Assembly (NCBI GenBank): GCA_028753945.1
Contig: JAPNXP010000005.1
Location: 3,472,001 to 3,536,000 of the forward strand
DNA: 64,000 nucleotides
Origin: Hexactinellida sp. DTS-2022
Taxonomy: Eukaryota; Porifera; Hexactinellida
Reading direction: 5' to 3'
Shown: positions 12,444 to 23,224 of the stretch, piece by piece
Layout of the letters: every line of letters begins with the position of its first letter
How positions within the stretch are numbered: the stretch's first letter is position 1
Position numbers and translations under genes: made by a program
The notes under the pieces: generated by a model
Databases searched by the model: none
What the model was told of the DNA's origin: nothing
What the model saw: the letters and a program-made list of their open reading frames with translations, nothing else

Positions 12444-13609
12444 TTATATAAAGTAGGCTATGGTTGCAACATTGATTGCATATTCTGGGAAATTCTGCAT
12501 GAGCAAATTGAAACAATCAGCGACTTCATTTTCTGGAACGAATGCCAAACTTTGTAGCATCTTTATCCAAGTTGCAAATTCTCTATCATTAATGTATTGA
12601 GTTACTATGCCTTCGGATTGAATTTTCCTGTAGACGTTTTGAGATAAGTGAAAAAAGCATCCGGATACTACTGCAATAAATATTTCTTCAAATGCATTTA
12701 TTGCAGCCTTTTCAAAGTCAATCATAATTGCTGCCGGATTGAACGCTGGTTCAAATTCTAGTAGTTTTCTGAATAACCGAAGATAGTTTTCTTCACTTTT
12801 GCTCGTCATTAAAGCATACACGCATGGAAATAAAAATCCATCTTTTTCAACATGAAGAGTATAAAGCTGAAGAAAATGGTCGGGTACAATCTTAAAGGTA
12901 CCATCAGCATACAAACTATTGCATTCTCGAAGTAACGACCTCATTTTGGGCGAGGAAAAAACTATGATTCTATCTTGATCGCCCAAGCCTGAATCAAACA
13001 TCAAAATGGCTCATTGTTAAGTGTTACCATATATTTAGACGGAACTTGGATTTCAGCTGCAGAGGTTGTGTTTCCAACAGTTGCTTCATCCTTACATTTA
13101 TTAATACGAATTGTTCGCTTTATGGAGTCGAATTTTGGAAGTTTAGCAACGGAGGATGGGTGAAGCATCTGAATACCTGTTGCCAGAATAGATCTGGTAC
13201 CTATCTCAGAATCTTTGGCCTGTCGCTTTATTTCACTATATCCTTTTAACATTTCTATTCGAGCAAGATCTGGGCCATGAGTATGGCTAGTATGGATAAC
13301 TTCTAGACTGTCTGGCTTTACAATAATATCATGTTGTGTATGTAACTTTGCATTACAAGTGCCGCGTTTCTCACATCTCCATTGTAGTGTATCTCCTGAA
13401 GTATGATGGAGAGAATATATAAATCCATTTATACAAGCTTTGTCCTTCTGTCTAATGCTTTTAATCTTTTCAATTCGTTTATTTTCAGATGATGCCATTT
13501 CTTGGAATATACGATTTTGAGTGTCCACCAACAACTCAGAAGGGTGATTAAATAGATGGAGTTTGTGGTTAGAAGCAATATAAAAGAATGGAAAGTTTTC
13601 AGGACACAC
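12444..13609 (-). pseudogene. FLYWCH-finger Mutator-like (MULE) transposase, near-complete but frameshifted
   Basis: The upstream frame (13609-13001, 202 aa; a better start may be the Met at residue 38) carries a FLYWCH-type finger: NGFIYSLHH, LQWRCEKRGTCNAKL, then HTSHTHGPD. The downstream frame (13004-12444, 186 aa) carries the MULE catalytic domain: first Asp in YADGTFKIVP, second Asp in MIDFEKAAINAFEE, then GCFFHLSQNV. The frames overlap by a few bases and differ by one position near 13003, so one base has been lost where the protein should pass from NNEPF to MFDSG. The C-terminus is cut short at ATIAYFI, where sequence resembling the tip of the element at 29524 (CATAGCCTACTTTATATAAGG) begins. 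No terminal repeats of its own were found. Confidence 0.82.
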
Positions 13610-13657
13610 TGCGAAGACCTAATTTAATTAAGGTGTGTAAATATACAAATGCATATC

Positions 13658-13805
13658 AGGACACACTGCGATTCTGCGAAGACTTAAATCCATGTACGAG
13701 ATTTCCGTCGGACGAAATTTCCATGGGCGAATTTTCCTTAGGACGAGATTTCCGGGAAGAAATTTACGTGGACAAATTTCCATGGACGAGATTTCCGATT
13801 ACGAG
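13658..13805. repeat. Degenerate GACGAGATTTCC tandem repeat
   Basis: About seven imperfect copies of a ~20-bp unit of the form GGACGAAATTTCCATG. Immediately upstream, the string CAGGACACACTGCGA occurs twice (13599 and 13657). Confidence 0.55.
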
Positions 13806-14165
13806 GCAATATACAAACAATTATACAGCCACCTCTACTTAAATAGTAAGATTTTCAACAACGTTTATGTTGGACAGTTATGAAGTGGTAAGTTATATTC
13901 TTAAATGTACACGTTGATGATTTTTAATATTTGTGTAAAGATTTTCCTATAGTTCTTAAAAGAAGACAAATACAGAAAAGGAATTGATCTTTCCCAAAGC
14001 AGTCGGGATTGATATACAGTAGTCTCCCTAAACGGACACTCCGAAAAGCGGACAACACCTCTAAAACGGACAAACATCCTGGAACGGAATGAATTTACCC
14101 TGCATGTAATTAATACTACAGCCGTCTCCGAGAAGCGGACATCTCCAAACAACAAACAAAGGACA
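13804..14165. repeat. Dispersed repeat, copy 1 (copy 2 at 52849-53650)
   Basis: Closely similar to 52849-52907 plus 53312-53650 in the same orientation. From 14017 it contains the left end of a pogo-like element (TA then CAGTAGTCTCCCTAAACGGA). It is interrupted on the right by the hAT insertion at 14178. Confidence 0.8.
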
Positions 14166-14324
14166 TGTACGGAGGACCAGTGGCGGCGCCAGGAATTTAA
14201 TCAGGGGGCACAATTAACATATATTTTTTAATGCTCCATTACAAGACTTTAGTATAAAGTTTAAGAAATCCATCAAGTTTATAGTAATAAAGGAGCTACA
14301 GCAGAGGCGGGATTTGGCGATTGG

Positions 14325-15064
14325 CAAGTGCGTGGCCAGGCCAAAATTTAGAGCAGAGTTGGGTTCAATTAGAATTGTAATTAATTCAATTACAATTAAT
14401 TACGTTTTTGAAATAATTGTAATTGTAATTGTAATTGAAATACACAAATCCCTAATAATTGTGAAAATTTTGTAATTGTAATTATAAAGCACCAATTCAT
14501 TTTGGAAATTTTTGATGGTAATAATTTGTTCTTAAAAGCAGACCGAAAAATTGTCGATTACACATTTTCTAGTGTTCTATATTATAAATATAAATTATTA
14601 GACACCAGTATGGCTTGGCTTGACATTTTTGCTAGACTCCTAATAAGGGGTTAATTTTACATGAATAAATGGCTTCTCTTTTGTAATCATGAGGGTATAT
14701 AAGTAAATATTGAGCATTCAGCACTCAGCCATCTATCTACTCATAAGATTTGGTTCAATTATAATTGTAATTAATTTACTTTTTTGACATAATTGTAATT
14801 GCAATTGTAATTGAAAACACAAATTAGTATAATTGTAATTGTAATTGAAATACACAAATTAGTATAATTGTAATTGTAATTGGAAAACACAAATCCATAT
14901 AATTGTAATTGTAGTTGAAATTATAATTGAACCCAACCCTGATCTAGAGGGGGGGGGGGGGGGAATGTAGAAGCAGCGAGCGTAGCGTGCGACTTAAAGG
15001 GGGTCTTGGGGTCATAATGGCTGAGCTAGGGGGTGGGCCCTGACCCCCCTTCCCTACGCCCATG
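14325..15064. mobile_element. hAT element nested in 14178-15481
   Basis: Ends CAAGTGCGTGGCCAGGCC and the complement of CATGGGCGTAGGGAAGG. Flanks GCGATTGG and TCGATTGG agree at 7 of 8. It carries a third element inside it at 14354-14941. Confidence 0.78.
14354..14941. mobile_element. hAT miniature built of TGTAATTG repeats, innermost of the nest
   Basis: Ends CAGAGTTGGGTTCAATT and the complement of CAGGGTTGGGTTCAATT. Flanks ATTTAGAG and ATCTAGAG agree at 7 of 8. The body is dominated by AATTGTAATTGTAATTGAAA repeats, which explains its low complexity. Confidence 0.82.
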
Positions 15065-15216
15065 TCGATTGGTACAGCGGTGAAGGCATTTAGGAATACT
15101 TGAAAATTTCAAAATTAGAATAAATAAAATTATTTGCCATTTTTTTATGAATTATATAACTTAGATAGTGAATTAGTGATTACGAAATGAAAAAAATGAA
15201 TCCCAATTACTATGTA

Positions 15217-15316
15217 CAGTAAAACCTCCCAAAGCGGCACCTCCGAGTAGCGGCAACCTCCGAGAAGCGGCACAAAATCATTCTCCCGATGGGTGCCGCT
15301 TTGGGAAGTTTACCTG
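15217..15316. mobile_element. pogo/Tigger-like miniature element, 100 bp
   Basis: Ends CAGTAAAACCTCCCAAAGCG and the complement of CAGGTAAACTTCCCAAAGCG are flanked by TA on both sides. Internal GCGGCAACCTCCGAG repeats. Non-coding. Confidence 0.85.
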
Positions 15317-15647
15317 TATATACTTAAATCTTTCAAATATTTCATTCTAATTCAAATGTACAGGGACAACATAAATGTAATTTCTATATTAGAACCTCGT
15401 ACAGATGTTGTAACATCCTTATGAAGATGATATTCTATTGCAGCTCCAGGGGGGCTCGAGCCCCCCCTGGCGCCGCCTCTGTGGAGGACTGGTATAATAT
15501 CATCACCTAAGTTCTCATTATTAACTATAAATTCCTAAAAATATTGGAGATAATGAAAAATAGCAAATTTGTTAAACGCTACACATGTACTGGCATCATA
15601 GCCCAACTAAAATCTATCATAACTTATATTATTTTAACTCCGTTGTG

Positions 15648-16700
15648 TTAAATAATTTCCACTCCAACACATTTATTCAGGAAGTGTGAGATCTCAGCAG
15701 TGCTATGATCGCTACTTATCATTTCAGCTAATGGGATTGGACTGGTGGAAAACTCCGGGTGTTGTATTGTAAGGGCATAGTAATATATTATCTTAGAACA
15801 GGAAGGGGCTTTAGAAATAAGAGAAGTTACATCTAAATTCAAGACAAAATCTTTACTTTTCAATAGTTTTAGAATTTCCAGCTGCTTATATGAATTCATA
15901 TGAATAATGAAAGGATCCTGTACGAAATACTGAACATAGCCTGGTAGGGGGGATTCAGGAAGTAGATAACGGAAATACTGCTGGGTTGAAGCTACATCTT
16001 CCATAGATAAATTAGAAAACCGCTCCGTAGATTTAATTCGGCTTTGACTTTCCGCAAACAATCTTGTGATTTAGAGAAGTAAAATGATTAATTGAATGAT
16101 TAAATTGTTAAAAATTTATTATAAATTTTACTAACCGAATTATTCACTGATAATCCTCCCATTTACTACGCTCACTGCAAGATAGATGTCGACTAAATGC
16201 ACTCTGCCCATCTGTGTGTTGAAGTGACAAGCATCCTTCTGAGTAAATCTTGACAAGTATATCATAATCGAACACATTTAGTGCATCATCAATATAGAAG
16301 ATATAAAATTGACAATTTTCAAATTTACAATACGCTCTAGCTCTGAAGAAAGGACTATTAACCTTGCGACTATCAGGTTTCTTCAACCAATAATTTACTA
16401 AACTTCAAAACACACATTGGGGCTAAATTTTTAAAATTTTCAGCCAATTACTAACCAATTAAGTTCTACCAGTAGAATTGGCAATACAAATATTATCCCA
16501 CTGCACAGTTCGAGATAAAACTCACCACAGTCACTACTCGTATTACCTAGAACTTCAATTTCAGAACTTTTTATCACCATTTGTGTTTCAAAGTTGTCAG
16601 TTTTAATATTAGGGACATCGTGAGATCGAGGAAGTGGAAGTTCACTAAATTAACTTTCAACTCTAACACTAAATCAGTACACTTACATTCTAAGCACTTA
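15648..16700 (-). CDS. Spliced transposase-like gene of unresolved family
   Basis: Three exon-like blocks read in order on the minus strand. The first, about 16700-16510, encodes LPLPRSHDVPNIKTDNF. The second, 16386-16144, has a zinc-binding look (FRARAYCKFENCQF, later FSRHLSCSERSKW). The third, about 16070-15648, encodes YVQYFVQDPF, FVLNLDVTSLIS, KIIYYYALTIQHPE and MISSDHSTAEISHFL. The pattern Asp-Val-Thr-Ser, then Tyr-Tyr-Ala-Leu, then SSDHS is one I know from transposase-derived proteins in insects and cnidarians whose superfamily I cannot name from sequence alone. A GT donor after WEDYQ and an AG acceptor near 16068 are plausible. The frame stops at VGVEII, earlier than relatives, so it is truncated or continues by splicing I cannot see. 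Host or mobile status is undecided. Confidence 0.5.
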
Positions 16701-17096
16701 ACACCATTAGCATTGTACTCATCTCTTTACCCCTTTACCCAAGTAATAAAAAGACTCAAGTCATCTCCACTTAAAAACACATATTTCTTACCAAACATTT
16801 GATACATTAAACTACATTCAAGCTGTAATTCAGACAACCACAAAACCAACAAAGGAGTAAATTCTACAAAGCTTTTACAATGTTTCTGGCGTATTTGAAA
16901 ACCTAAGTTTAGTTTATTCCATGACGATAGGAAATTCATTTTACGAGCAATTAGAAAGTAAACACTGGCCTGGAAATAAATTAGCAAATACTTGACTTTT
17001 CTAGCCGTATAATATAGTAGGCAATGGTTCACCTATCGTATAATGGTAGTACCATATATACGTTATACGTTATGTATAATGCAACTATGGAATTTA

Positions 17097-17433
17097 TATG
17101 TTGAATCAATATATTTATCGCAAGTTGAAACAATGGAGTACGATTTAACAAGTTAAATCAATATAATTATTACAAGTTGAAACAATAGAATTAAATTTAA
17201 CACTTTTACTGAAACTGAAGTGTGAGTTTACAAAGAGATTTCAACCTCCATTTATGGCATGAATTAAACACATTATTAAAAACTTTCTTAACCCATCAGA
17301 CGCAGAATTTTATGGTGAATCCAAAAGTGAAATAAAAATTGGTGGTATATTAAAACATTTTAAAAATTATGGACCAGACAAATTTTGAAAGGTGTTAAAA
17401 ATGTGTCCAAAACGTGTTAATCAAAAATAGGCA
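17097..17433. repeat. Dispersed repeat, copy 1 (copy 2 at 51458-51792)
   Basis: A ~340-bp block repeated in the same orientation at 51458-51792, recognisable by CAGACGCAGAATTTTATGG and TATGGACCAGACAAA. No coding frame survives in either copy, and no terminal repeats are seen. The family is unknown. Confidence 0.75.
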
Positions 17434-17757
17434 CGCCCTAGGTATAAATATATATCTTAATAAATTTATTTAAGTAAATTATCAAACATTATACACAAAT
17501 TTATTTTATTGGCGGCAACAATAAATAATATTTAAAGCGGCATGGAAGAGCCTCTTAATCAGCTTTTTAGGCTGATTAAGTCGCAAAGAGGAGGAAGCAA
17601 GCTTGTGGAGAGAGGCTATATATATATGGGATACAGAGGAGAGCAGGAGAGGTGACGTATTGGCTTTGCGAGAAGAGAGGGGTTTGCAACGCAAGAGTTC
17701 ATACACAAGGTACTGAGATAGTGAAGCGCACGAATGAACACCTCCACGCGAGGGAAC

Positions 17758-18641
17758 GGCTGTTAAGCTACCCAAGCTGGACAGCCTGAAGCGGACAATA
17801 CAGCGCCAGCGGGCAGCCCCGGTGCAGCCTGCCGGTCTGGAGGAGCTGATGCTCCAGCAGAGTACCAGCAGACAGCCAAGGGGGAACAGTTCCTCCTCTA
17901 CGACTCGGGACCGGAGGCGCAGCGGATCTTCATCTTCGGGACACAGCGTAACCTGGAGATGCTGCGACTGTCGGACTACTGGATGGCTGACGGCACCTTA
18001 AGATGGCTCTCTCCCTCTTCTCCCAGGTGTATGCGGTGCATGCACTCCGTGGAGGACCTCAAGTCACGAGGGATGGTCACCTACTGCCGAGTCTGTTCGT
18101 GCTGCTGCCCAACAAGACGGAGGGTACCTACAGGAGGATGTGGGAGCAGATTCGCCTACTCTTTCCTCTTGCCCAGCAGAGGGAGATGCTCTTGGACTTC
18201 GACAAGGCTGCGATTAACAGCTTTGAGGAGGCGTGGTCGGACACACTAGTCAAGTGATGCTTCTTCCACCTCACGCAGAACGTATGGCGTAAAAAGGTGC
18301 AGGCTACCTACTGCCAGGACGAGGAGCTGGCTATGCGCATCCGACACCTCCCAGCTCTCGCGTTTACCCCGCTCACGGATGTGCCCGGCCTGTTTGCAGC
18401 TGTAGCGGCCCTGCTCCCGATGCCAGAGGCCTCCGAGCTGGTCCTGTACTTCGATCAGACCTACATCGAGCGTACTCTCCCAGGTGGCACATACCAGGCT
18501 CCGCTGTTCCCTATCGACCTGTGGAAATACCACATGGAGACGCCCTTCGGACTTCGTATTAACAAAATCATTTGTATTGAACAGGCTTTGATGGATAAAT
18601 TACATTTGTCGTGTGGAGAAATGGTTTTAATAAATCACTAA
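17758..18641 (+). pseudogene. GC-rich FLYWCH/Mutator-like transposase pseudogene
   Basis: Reads as the catalytic part of the same broad family as the gene at 12444-13609: QFLLYDSGPEAQRIFIFG upstream, first Asp in YWMADGTL, second Asp in LLDFDKAAINSFEEAW, then CFFHLTQNVWRKK, and a C-terminal YIERTLPGG with PLFPIDLWKYH, a typical MULE region. One base is missing near 18000 (after ADGTL), and an in-frame TGA lies at 18255-18257 where Cys is expected. The coding match ends at about 18545; the following ~95 bases are AT-rich unrelated sequence. Base composition is far richer in G and C than everything around it, with sharp edges near 17510 and 18558, so it entered from a differently composed genome or a GC-biased element. 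No terminal repeats were recognised. Confidence 0.75.
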
Positions 18642-18829
18642 TAGAACTAACTAAACTTAAATCATGCAGGTGGAGTAGCAGGTAATCACCAAACCTCAAT
18701 ATGTACAGTGAATTTAATTGTATCTAATTTTAAATGTCACATAACAATTAGTTCCCACTTGACGCCTTATACCCATAGATCGGTATACGTATATCTCATT
18801 GTATGCTGTGTTGCCATCTCTAATTGTGG

Positions 18830-19012
18830 ACGAATCGGCTAAACCTGAAAGAGTTATTCCCAACTATGTGCCTTTATAACGTCATAATCCCGTTATTTCG
18901 TTTAGTAACCCCATAGATCGTTGTCAGCGTGTAAAATTACCCCTGCATGCAAATTTTCAGATTTCTAGAGCTTGTGGTCTTTCCTATTAATTCTGGAAAA
19001 ACACACAACAAT
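18830..19012. repeat. Dispersed repeat, inverted relative to 49440-49627
   Basis: About 185 bp matching 49440-49627 in reverse. It is recognisable by GCATGCAAATTTTCAGAT and the nearby GGAAAAACACAC tip. Non-coding. Confidence 0.7.
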
Positions 19013-19154
19013 TGTACTTTTGAATTATTCTAGAACTCGGTTAAGACGTACCAACTGGGAAACTAGAAAAAGTATGTGCTAACCGAGTACAAGTCGAATA
19101 CTGTGTTCAATAATATGAATACGATGTAAGGTATTCAAGTATTTAACATACTTA

Positions 19155-20051
19155 ACGGTATCCGGACTGGGATTACAAAATTTATAATGGTAAATCATTA
19201 TTGATTCATCATAACTACTTTTGATTCATAACAAGTATCTAGGAAGGCATTTCTAAGAATAACTGCACTTTAAAAAATTCAAATTTCAAAATGTAACTAA
19301 ATATATATCGAATTTCTAAAAATGGCTTCTAATTGACCGTAACATAGTCTAATAGTCTATAATCTTTTGTTGAAGCACTTCCCAACTTCTAACTAGTTGT
19401 TGTATAAGATATTGAGTTACTTAGAAACCTATCCAACTTGCGTTAACAATGAATTTACTTTTTTTTCCTCGATTTTTTTACAGTTTTCGATTCAAAGTCC
19501 ACATTTCTTCAATTTATTGGGAAATTTCACACAATCTGTTCCCATATTCAATCCCAAATAATAAATTACTCATTCTACTTCCTATTTTTTTATGATATAG
19601 TTATGTTATTGACAATGCAGTTGAGTTTGTCGCGATAACTCATTACATTTCATCAAAACTAAGCTTCTAAATCAATTTTTATTATTCTTTGAACGAAGCT
19701 TTTGAAAATTAAGTGTATATTTAGTTCTAATGTCTCAATAGTCACTTACTAACATTCCAATTCGATTCCAAAGTGTCTTAGTATTCCCCCGCAATATATT
19801 AATTCTAGAAAAAACAAGATAATCTCCACTCTTACTCTTACTCTACTCTTAAAATTTCAAGGATATCGGCGAAATTTGTAATTTTTGCCATATATGGAGG
19901 TGTTGAAACGTCATTTTGTGACACTTATGAATGACAAAATCAAAATTAAGATTGGAGGAGAAATATTAATCTCATTGAGTGTATATTTAGAAAAAAAAAA
20001 TATTCCGGTGGAATAAAAGAAATTCGGTAATTTGGCCAGTCCGGACACCGT
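19155..20051. mobile_element. TA-flanked element with ACGGTATCCGGACTGG ends, 897 bp
   Basis: Ends ACGGTATCCGGACTGG and the complement of ACGGTGTCCGGACTGG sit between TA dinucleotides, suggesting a Tc1/mariner-like non-autonomous element. The interior is AT-rich and non-coding. The flanking sequence on both sides shares motifs such as TTCTAGAA with ACTCGGTTAAG / ACTAACCGTATTAAG and may itself be one older interrupted repeat. Confidence 0.75.
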
Positions 20052-20312
20052 TAACGATAAGATTAAAGTATTTTAGTTGTCAGCTACTCACTTAAACCAA
20101 ATGCTAACTGTGTTCCGCTGATAGTTTTCTAGAATACGAACTAACCGTATTAAGATGAATACATTTTATTTACTTGGTAATATAAATTGTTACGTCTTAT
20201 CCGACTACGTATTAACGAATCATTTATAATGGATAAGATAGGAAGAAAAATCGGTTATTCGAGAACAGTAAGTAGTATCCGAGACTACGTGCGAAACGAG
20301 TTAAACTGTTTA

Positions 20313-20826
20313 TCTATACTATTAAAACACAAGGCTGGGTAATAGTGGGTATGTGGGTATGTGTATATATTTGTTTGTATGTTACGAGTTGATTTGAAAA
20401 GTGGACGGTTTCCAAATCTGATTTTAGGCATATAGGGGTAACTTTTGGTACCCGCCAACAAGTTGAGGTTTCCACTCTAGATTTCTCACACCTCGATAAG
20501 TTATGACGTCATTGTCACATTTCGAGAACCCTGATAATTAATTTAATCGCACACAATTCGCGCCCTTTAAGAGAGAAACATCTGAAAATTTAATAGAACG
20601 TGTACATTAATGATGCGGACACGTTGGTCACACCATATTGCCAATATGCTTACTCATTATCGCATGATGACGTAATCACTAAAATTTCACATGTTAAATT
20701 TGACTATTTAGGCCTATTTACGCTTTATAATCAATATTAGGAGTATATAAACCTCACATCAACCGCGAAGCGGTTGGTGTGTGGTTGTGTTCTGCCGCGA
20801 AGCGACCTAGCAAGCGAAGCGCCTAG
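20313..20826 (+). mobile_element. Non-autonomous Helitron, 514 bp, complete ends
   Basis: Starts TCTATACTATTAAAACACAA after an A and ends GCGAAGCGCCTAG before a T, matching the Helitron rule of TC at the 5' end, CTRR at the 3' end and insertion between A and T. A hairpin with arms CAACCGC / GCGGTTG lies shortly before the 3' end. No replication or helicase protein is encoded. A second copy lies at 39221-40272 in the opposite orientation. Confidence 0.92.
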
Positions 20827-21345
20827 TTATTAAATAATTAAATAAGCATTAATTTTAATTAAAAAGTTTCAATAATAAAATAAACTTGATTGAAAAAGTT
20901 TAATTTAGAATAACTTGATGTTAAATAATTTACGTAATGGATTCAAAATGTTTGGGTAATCACTTTAATTAACGGTTTGTCTTTATTACTTCGTATAGTT
21001 GAAAACAATTCCAAAACAATGATCAATACGTATTCTTAATTCACTTGATCATAACTGGATAACATTTCTTTAAATATCATTTAGCTAGCAACTATGAAAC
21101 CAATAATGAATAGTTTTATAGTTCATTTATCTAACATTTTGTTCTAAATGCAATTAAATATTTATTGTGCCATTAAATAGCGTTAAATTGGCCAATCAAA
21201 TTAGGTGCGAATTGTCGTGGTGCGAATTGTCGGTATCCGGTATGTTTGTTCGAAATCAATTGGAAAAACCATAAATTCTCGAGTGCTGACATTTAGAATA
21301 TAAGAATCATTTGTATACCAATCACGGCTCATTATAACTCTAGAG
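20827..21345. other. Gene-free AT-rich stretch
   Basis: No gene or clear element seen. Confidence 0.5.
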
Positions 21346-21580
21346 CAGGGAATGGAAGGTTCACGAACGAACTTATTGAACTTGAACTGAACGAATAGAA
21401 CGCAGGACTTTTATGGCATTACGCTGAACGAACTCCAACGGTTGCCTGAACGGCAGTTGAACGAACGAATTGAACGAACTGAACTAACGCGGGTAGCCCG
21501 TTGAACGAACGCTGGTGGTGTTGAAGTTAGGAGGTGAACGTGAACGAACTAAACGCGGCCGGCGCCGGCCGGCACAGTGG
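21346..21580. repeat. Truncated hAT-like copy rich in GAACGAAC
   Basis: Begins CAGGGAATGGAAGGTTCACG, matching the end of the complete miniature at 26102-26268. The body is repeated GAACGAACT. The expected right end is missing, so the copy is truncated or rearranged, close to the GC-rich GCGGCCGGCGCCGGCC stretch. Confidence 0.6.
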
Positions 21581-22191
21581 GCCAATAGGGGGAAGTAGGG
21601 GTATTTTTCACACTCACGAATATAGGGCATATTATTATTATCGAATTAAGCATTGTCTAAAACCTAGAATGCGAAGTTTATCAAGTCCTATGACTTCAAT
21701 ATTTTGAATACGGTGAGTCTGAATGAATGATTTTATATAATTGGAATTAGAGATTGAATATTGCGATTTTACAATCGGAAAGATTCTATTTATAAAGTCG
21801 TTCTGCATAGTATAGTAATTGAAACTGAATATGTATTTAATTTTCCAAGTATTCAAGCTTAATCTCATTGCTATAATTAGAATGCTTATGAATACTATTC
21901 ACGTAAAATTCGATATCTAATTTTACGCTTTTACTCAAGATCGGACACAAATTTATTTGCCAATATAGTTGGAAATTGTGTCTTGGGTGCTCTTGGGTAG
22001 GAGATTTTATGTTTTCTAATAGTAATTTAGCATCTTAGCTTTAGTTTAAGATAATTTCCAGGCCCGCACAAAGCCGCACAGTAATATTTATTCAATTTGG
22101 TATTGGCCTCTAATGAATCTCGTAAAATTAGTAAATAAAATAATTGATTGTAGTACATTTTTTGATTATTTCAAATAACTGATGGTCTATA

Positions 22192-22417
22192 ATGAGCAAC
22201 CAAGAAGCATCTAATCATTTGAATACAAAATTAGCATTCAGCGCATCAACCAATGAACACATCCAGGCTTTTGAAATTCCGGTAAGTAACATTTATAAGA
22301 TTCTATGAAATTTTTTTATTAAAAAATTAAAAAATACAAATAAAACTATAGGCATTCATCAAAAGGAAGCGTTTAACCACAAAATTCGATATTCCAGATA
22401 ATCTTGCTATATTTTAA
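22192..22417 (+). CDS. Candidate two-exon short gene, 51 aa
   Basis: Exon 1 (22192-22281) starts ATG AGC AAC and encodes 30 residues (MSNQEASNHLNTKLAF...). It ends exactly at a strong donor, CCG|GTAAGTAAC. After a 70-bp AT-rich intron, an AG at 22350-22351 opens exon 2 (22352-22417), which continues in phase 0 with AFIKRKRLTTKFDIPDN and stops at TAA. The in-phase joining and good donor are the only support. The intron is short and its pyrimidine tract is poor. I do not recognise the product; the basic KRKR could be a nuclear signal. The sequence just downstream (22420-22520) is a dispersed repeat shared with 2885-2985. Confidence 0.3.
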
Positions 22418-22744
22418 GTTTCCCATAGATTTTGGCTTATAACACAAAATTTGGCCTAAGTCAATTTTTTATCCGATTTCTCCCTGTTTCGACCAATACT
22501 CATTATTTTCAAAGCTCCAGCCAATAAAAAAATAACCTCTAACAAAACACAAAAAATATCTAGGTGAGGTAAGATAGTGAAATTGTACCCATATCGGTTC
22601 GTACGTGTGCTCCGAAAATACGTACTAAATTCTCTTCTCCGAGGGGGTACGTACTAACCGTGTATTATAAGAAAGTACTGATATATTAACAGACCGCACT
22701 GTTATACTAATCATTAGAACTTGTTAATAACGGCTACCCTAGGA

Positions 22745-23072
22745 CAGAGGCGGCACCACGCTGGGGCAAGGTGGGGCAAGCCTTATCAATAGCTTAGAAT
22801 TTATTTGGGCGCTTTTGAAGTTTTTTTCGCTCGTCTTCTTAATAGGACGCTTTTTTAACCCAATTTTGTAGCTGGATTATGTTTGAATTGATTTTCATTT
22901 TTGCAAGCCTATCGGACAGGCGAATGGGGCTCATATTGTAGTAATAGTACTAGCACTATTGTGTGTCTACATATTTTCTGATAGTGGTTTTATAGTTAAA
23001 CATTTTGCCCCATCTCAAATGTCCCTTGCCCCGGCCAGCCCCATCGCTCATTTTGGTCTCGCGCCGCCACTG
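22745..23072. mobile_element. hAT miniature, 328 bp
   Basis: Ends CAGAGGCGGCACCACG and the complement of CAGTGGCGGCGCGAGA. Flanks CCCTAGGA and CCCCAGGG agree at 6 of 8, so it is fairly old. The interior has GGGGCAAGG/CCTTGCCCC inverted strings. Confidence 0.7.
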
Positions 23073-23224
23073 CCCCAGGGACTGTTCAAAAATGGCCATT
23101 ATGACAGATGACAGCTATATACAGGATAATAATAATATGGGAAGTCATGTGGGGACCTATTCTAAGTGGCCGTTATACTAGACAGTTATATAATATACTT
23201 CAATGTTATAGTCAATAAATAAGT

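Larger units (their letters stand above)
14178..15481. mobile_element. hAT element, outer member of a three-deep nest
   Basis: Terminal repeats CAGTGGCGGCGCCAGG and the complement of CAGAGGCGGCGCCAGG. Flanks CGGAGGAC (14170-14177) and TGGAGGAC (15482-15489) agree at 7 of 8. Another hAT element (14325-15064) and a pogo-like miniature (15217-15316) sit inside. No transposase frame is visible. Confidence 0.88.

Noticed and set aside
17506-17775. 89-residue minus-strand frame opposite the GC-rich block
   Set aside because: Overlaps the upstream part of the plus-strand Mutator pseudogene and has no motif; a compositional by-product.
22345-22375. EIPAFIKRK resembling the C-terminal tip of FtsZ
   Set aside because: The likeness covers about nine residues only and nothing else of FtsZ is present.
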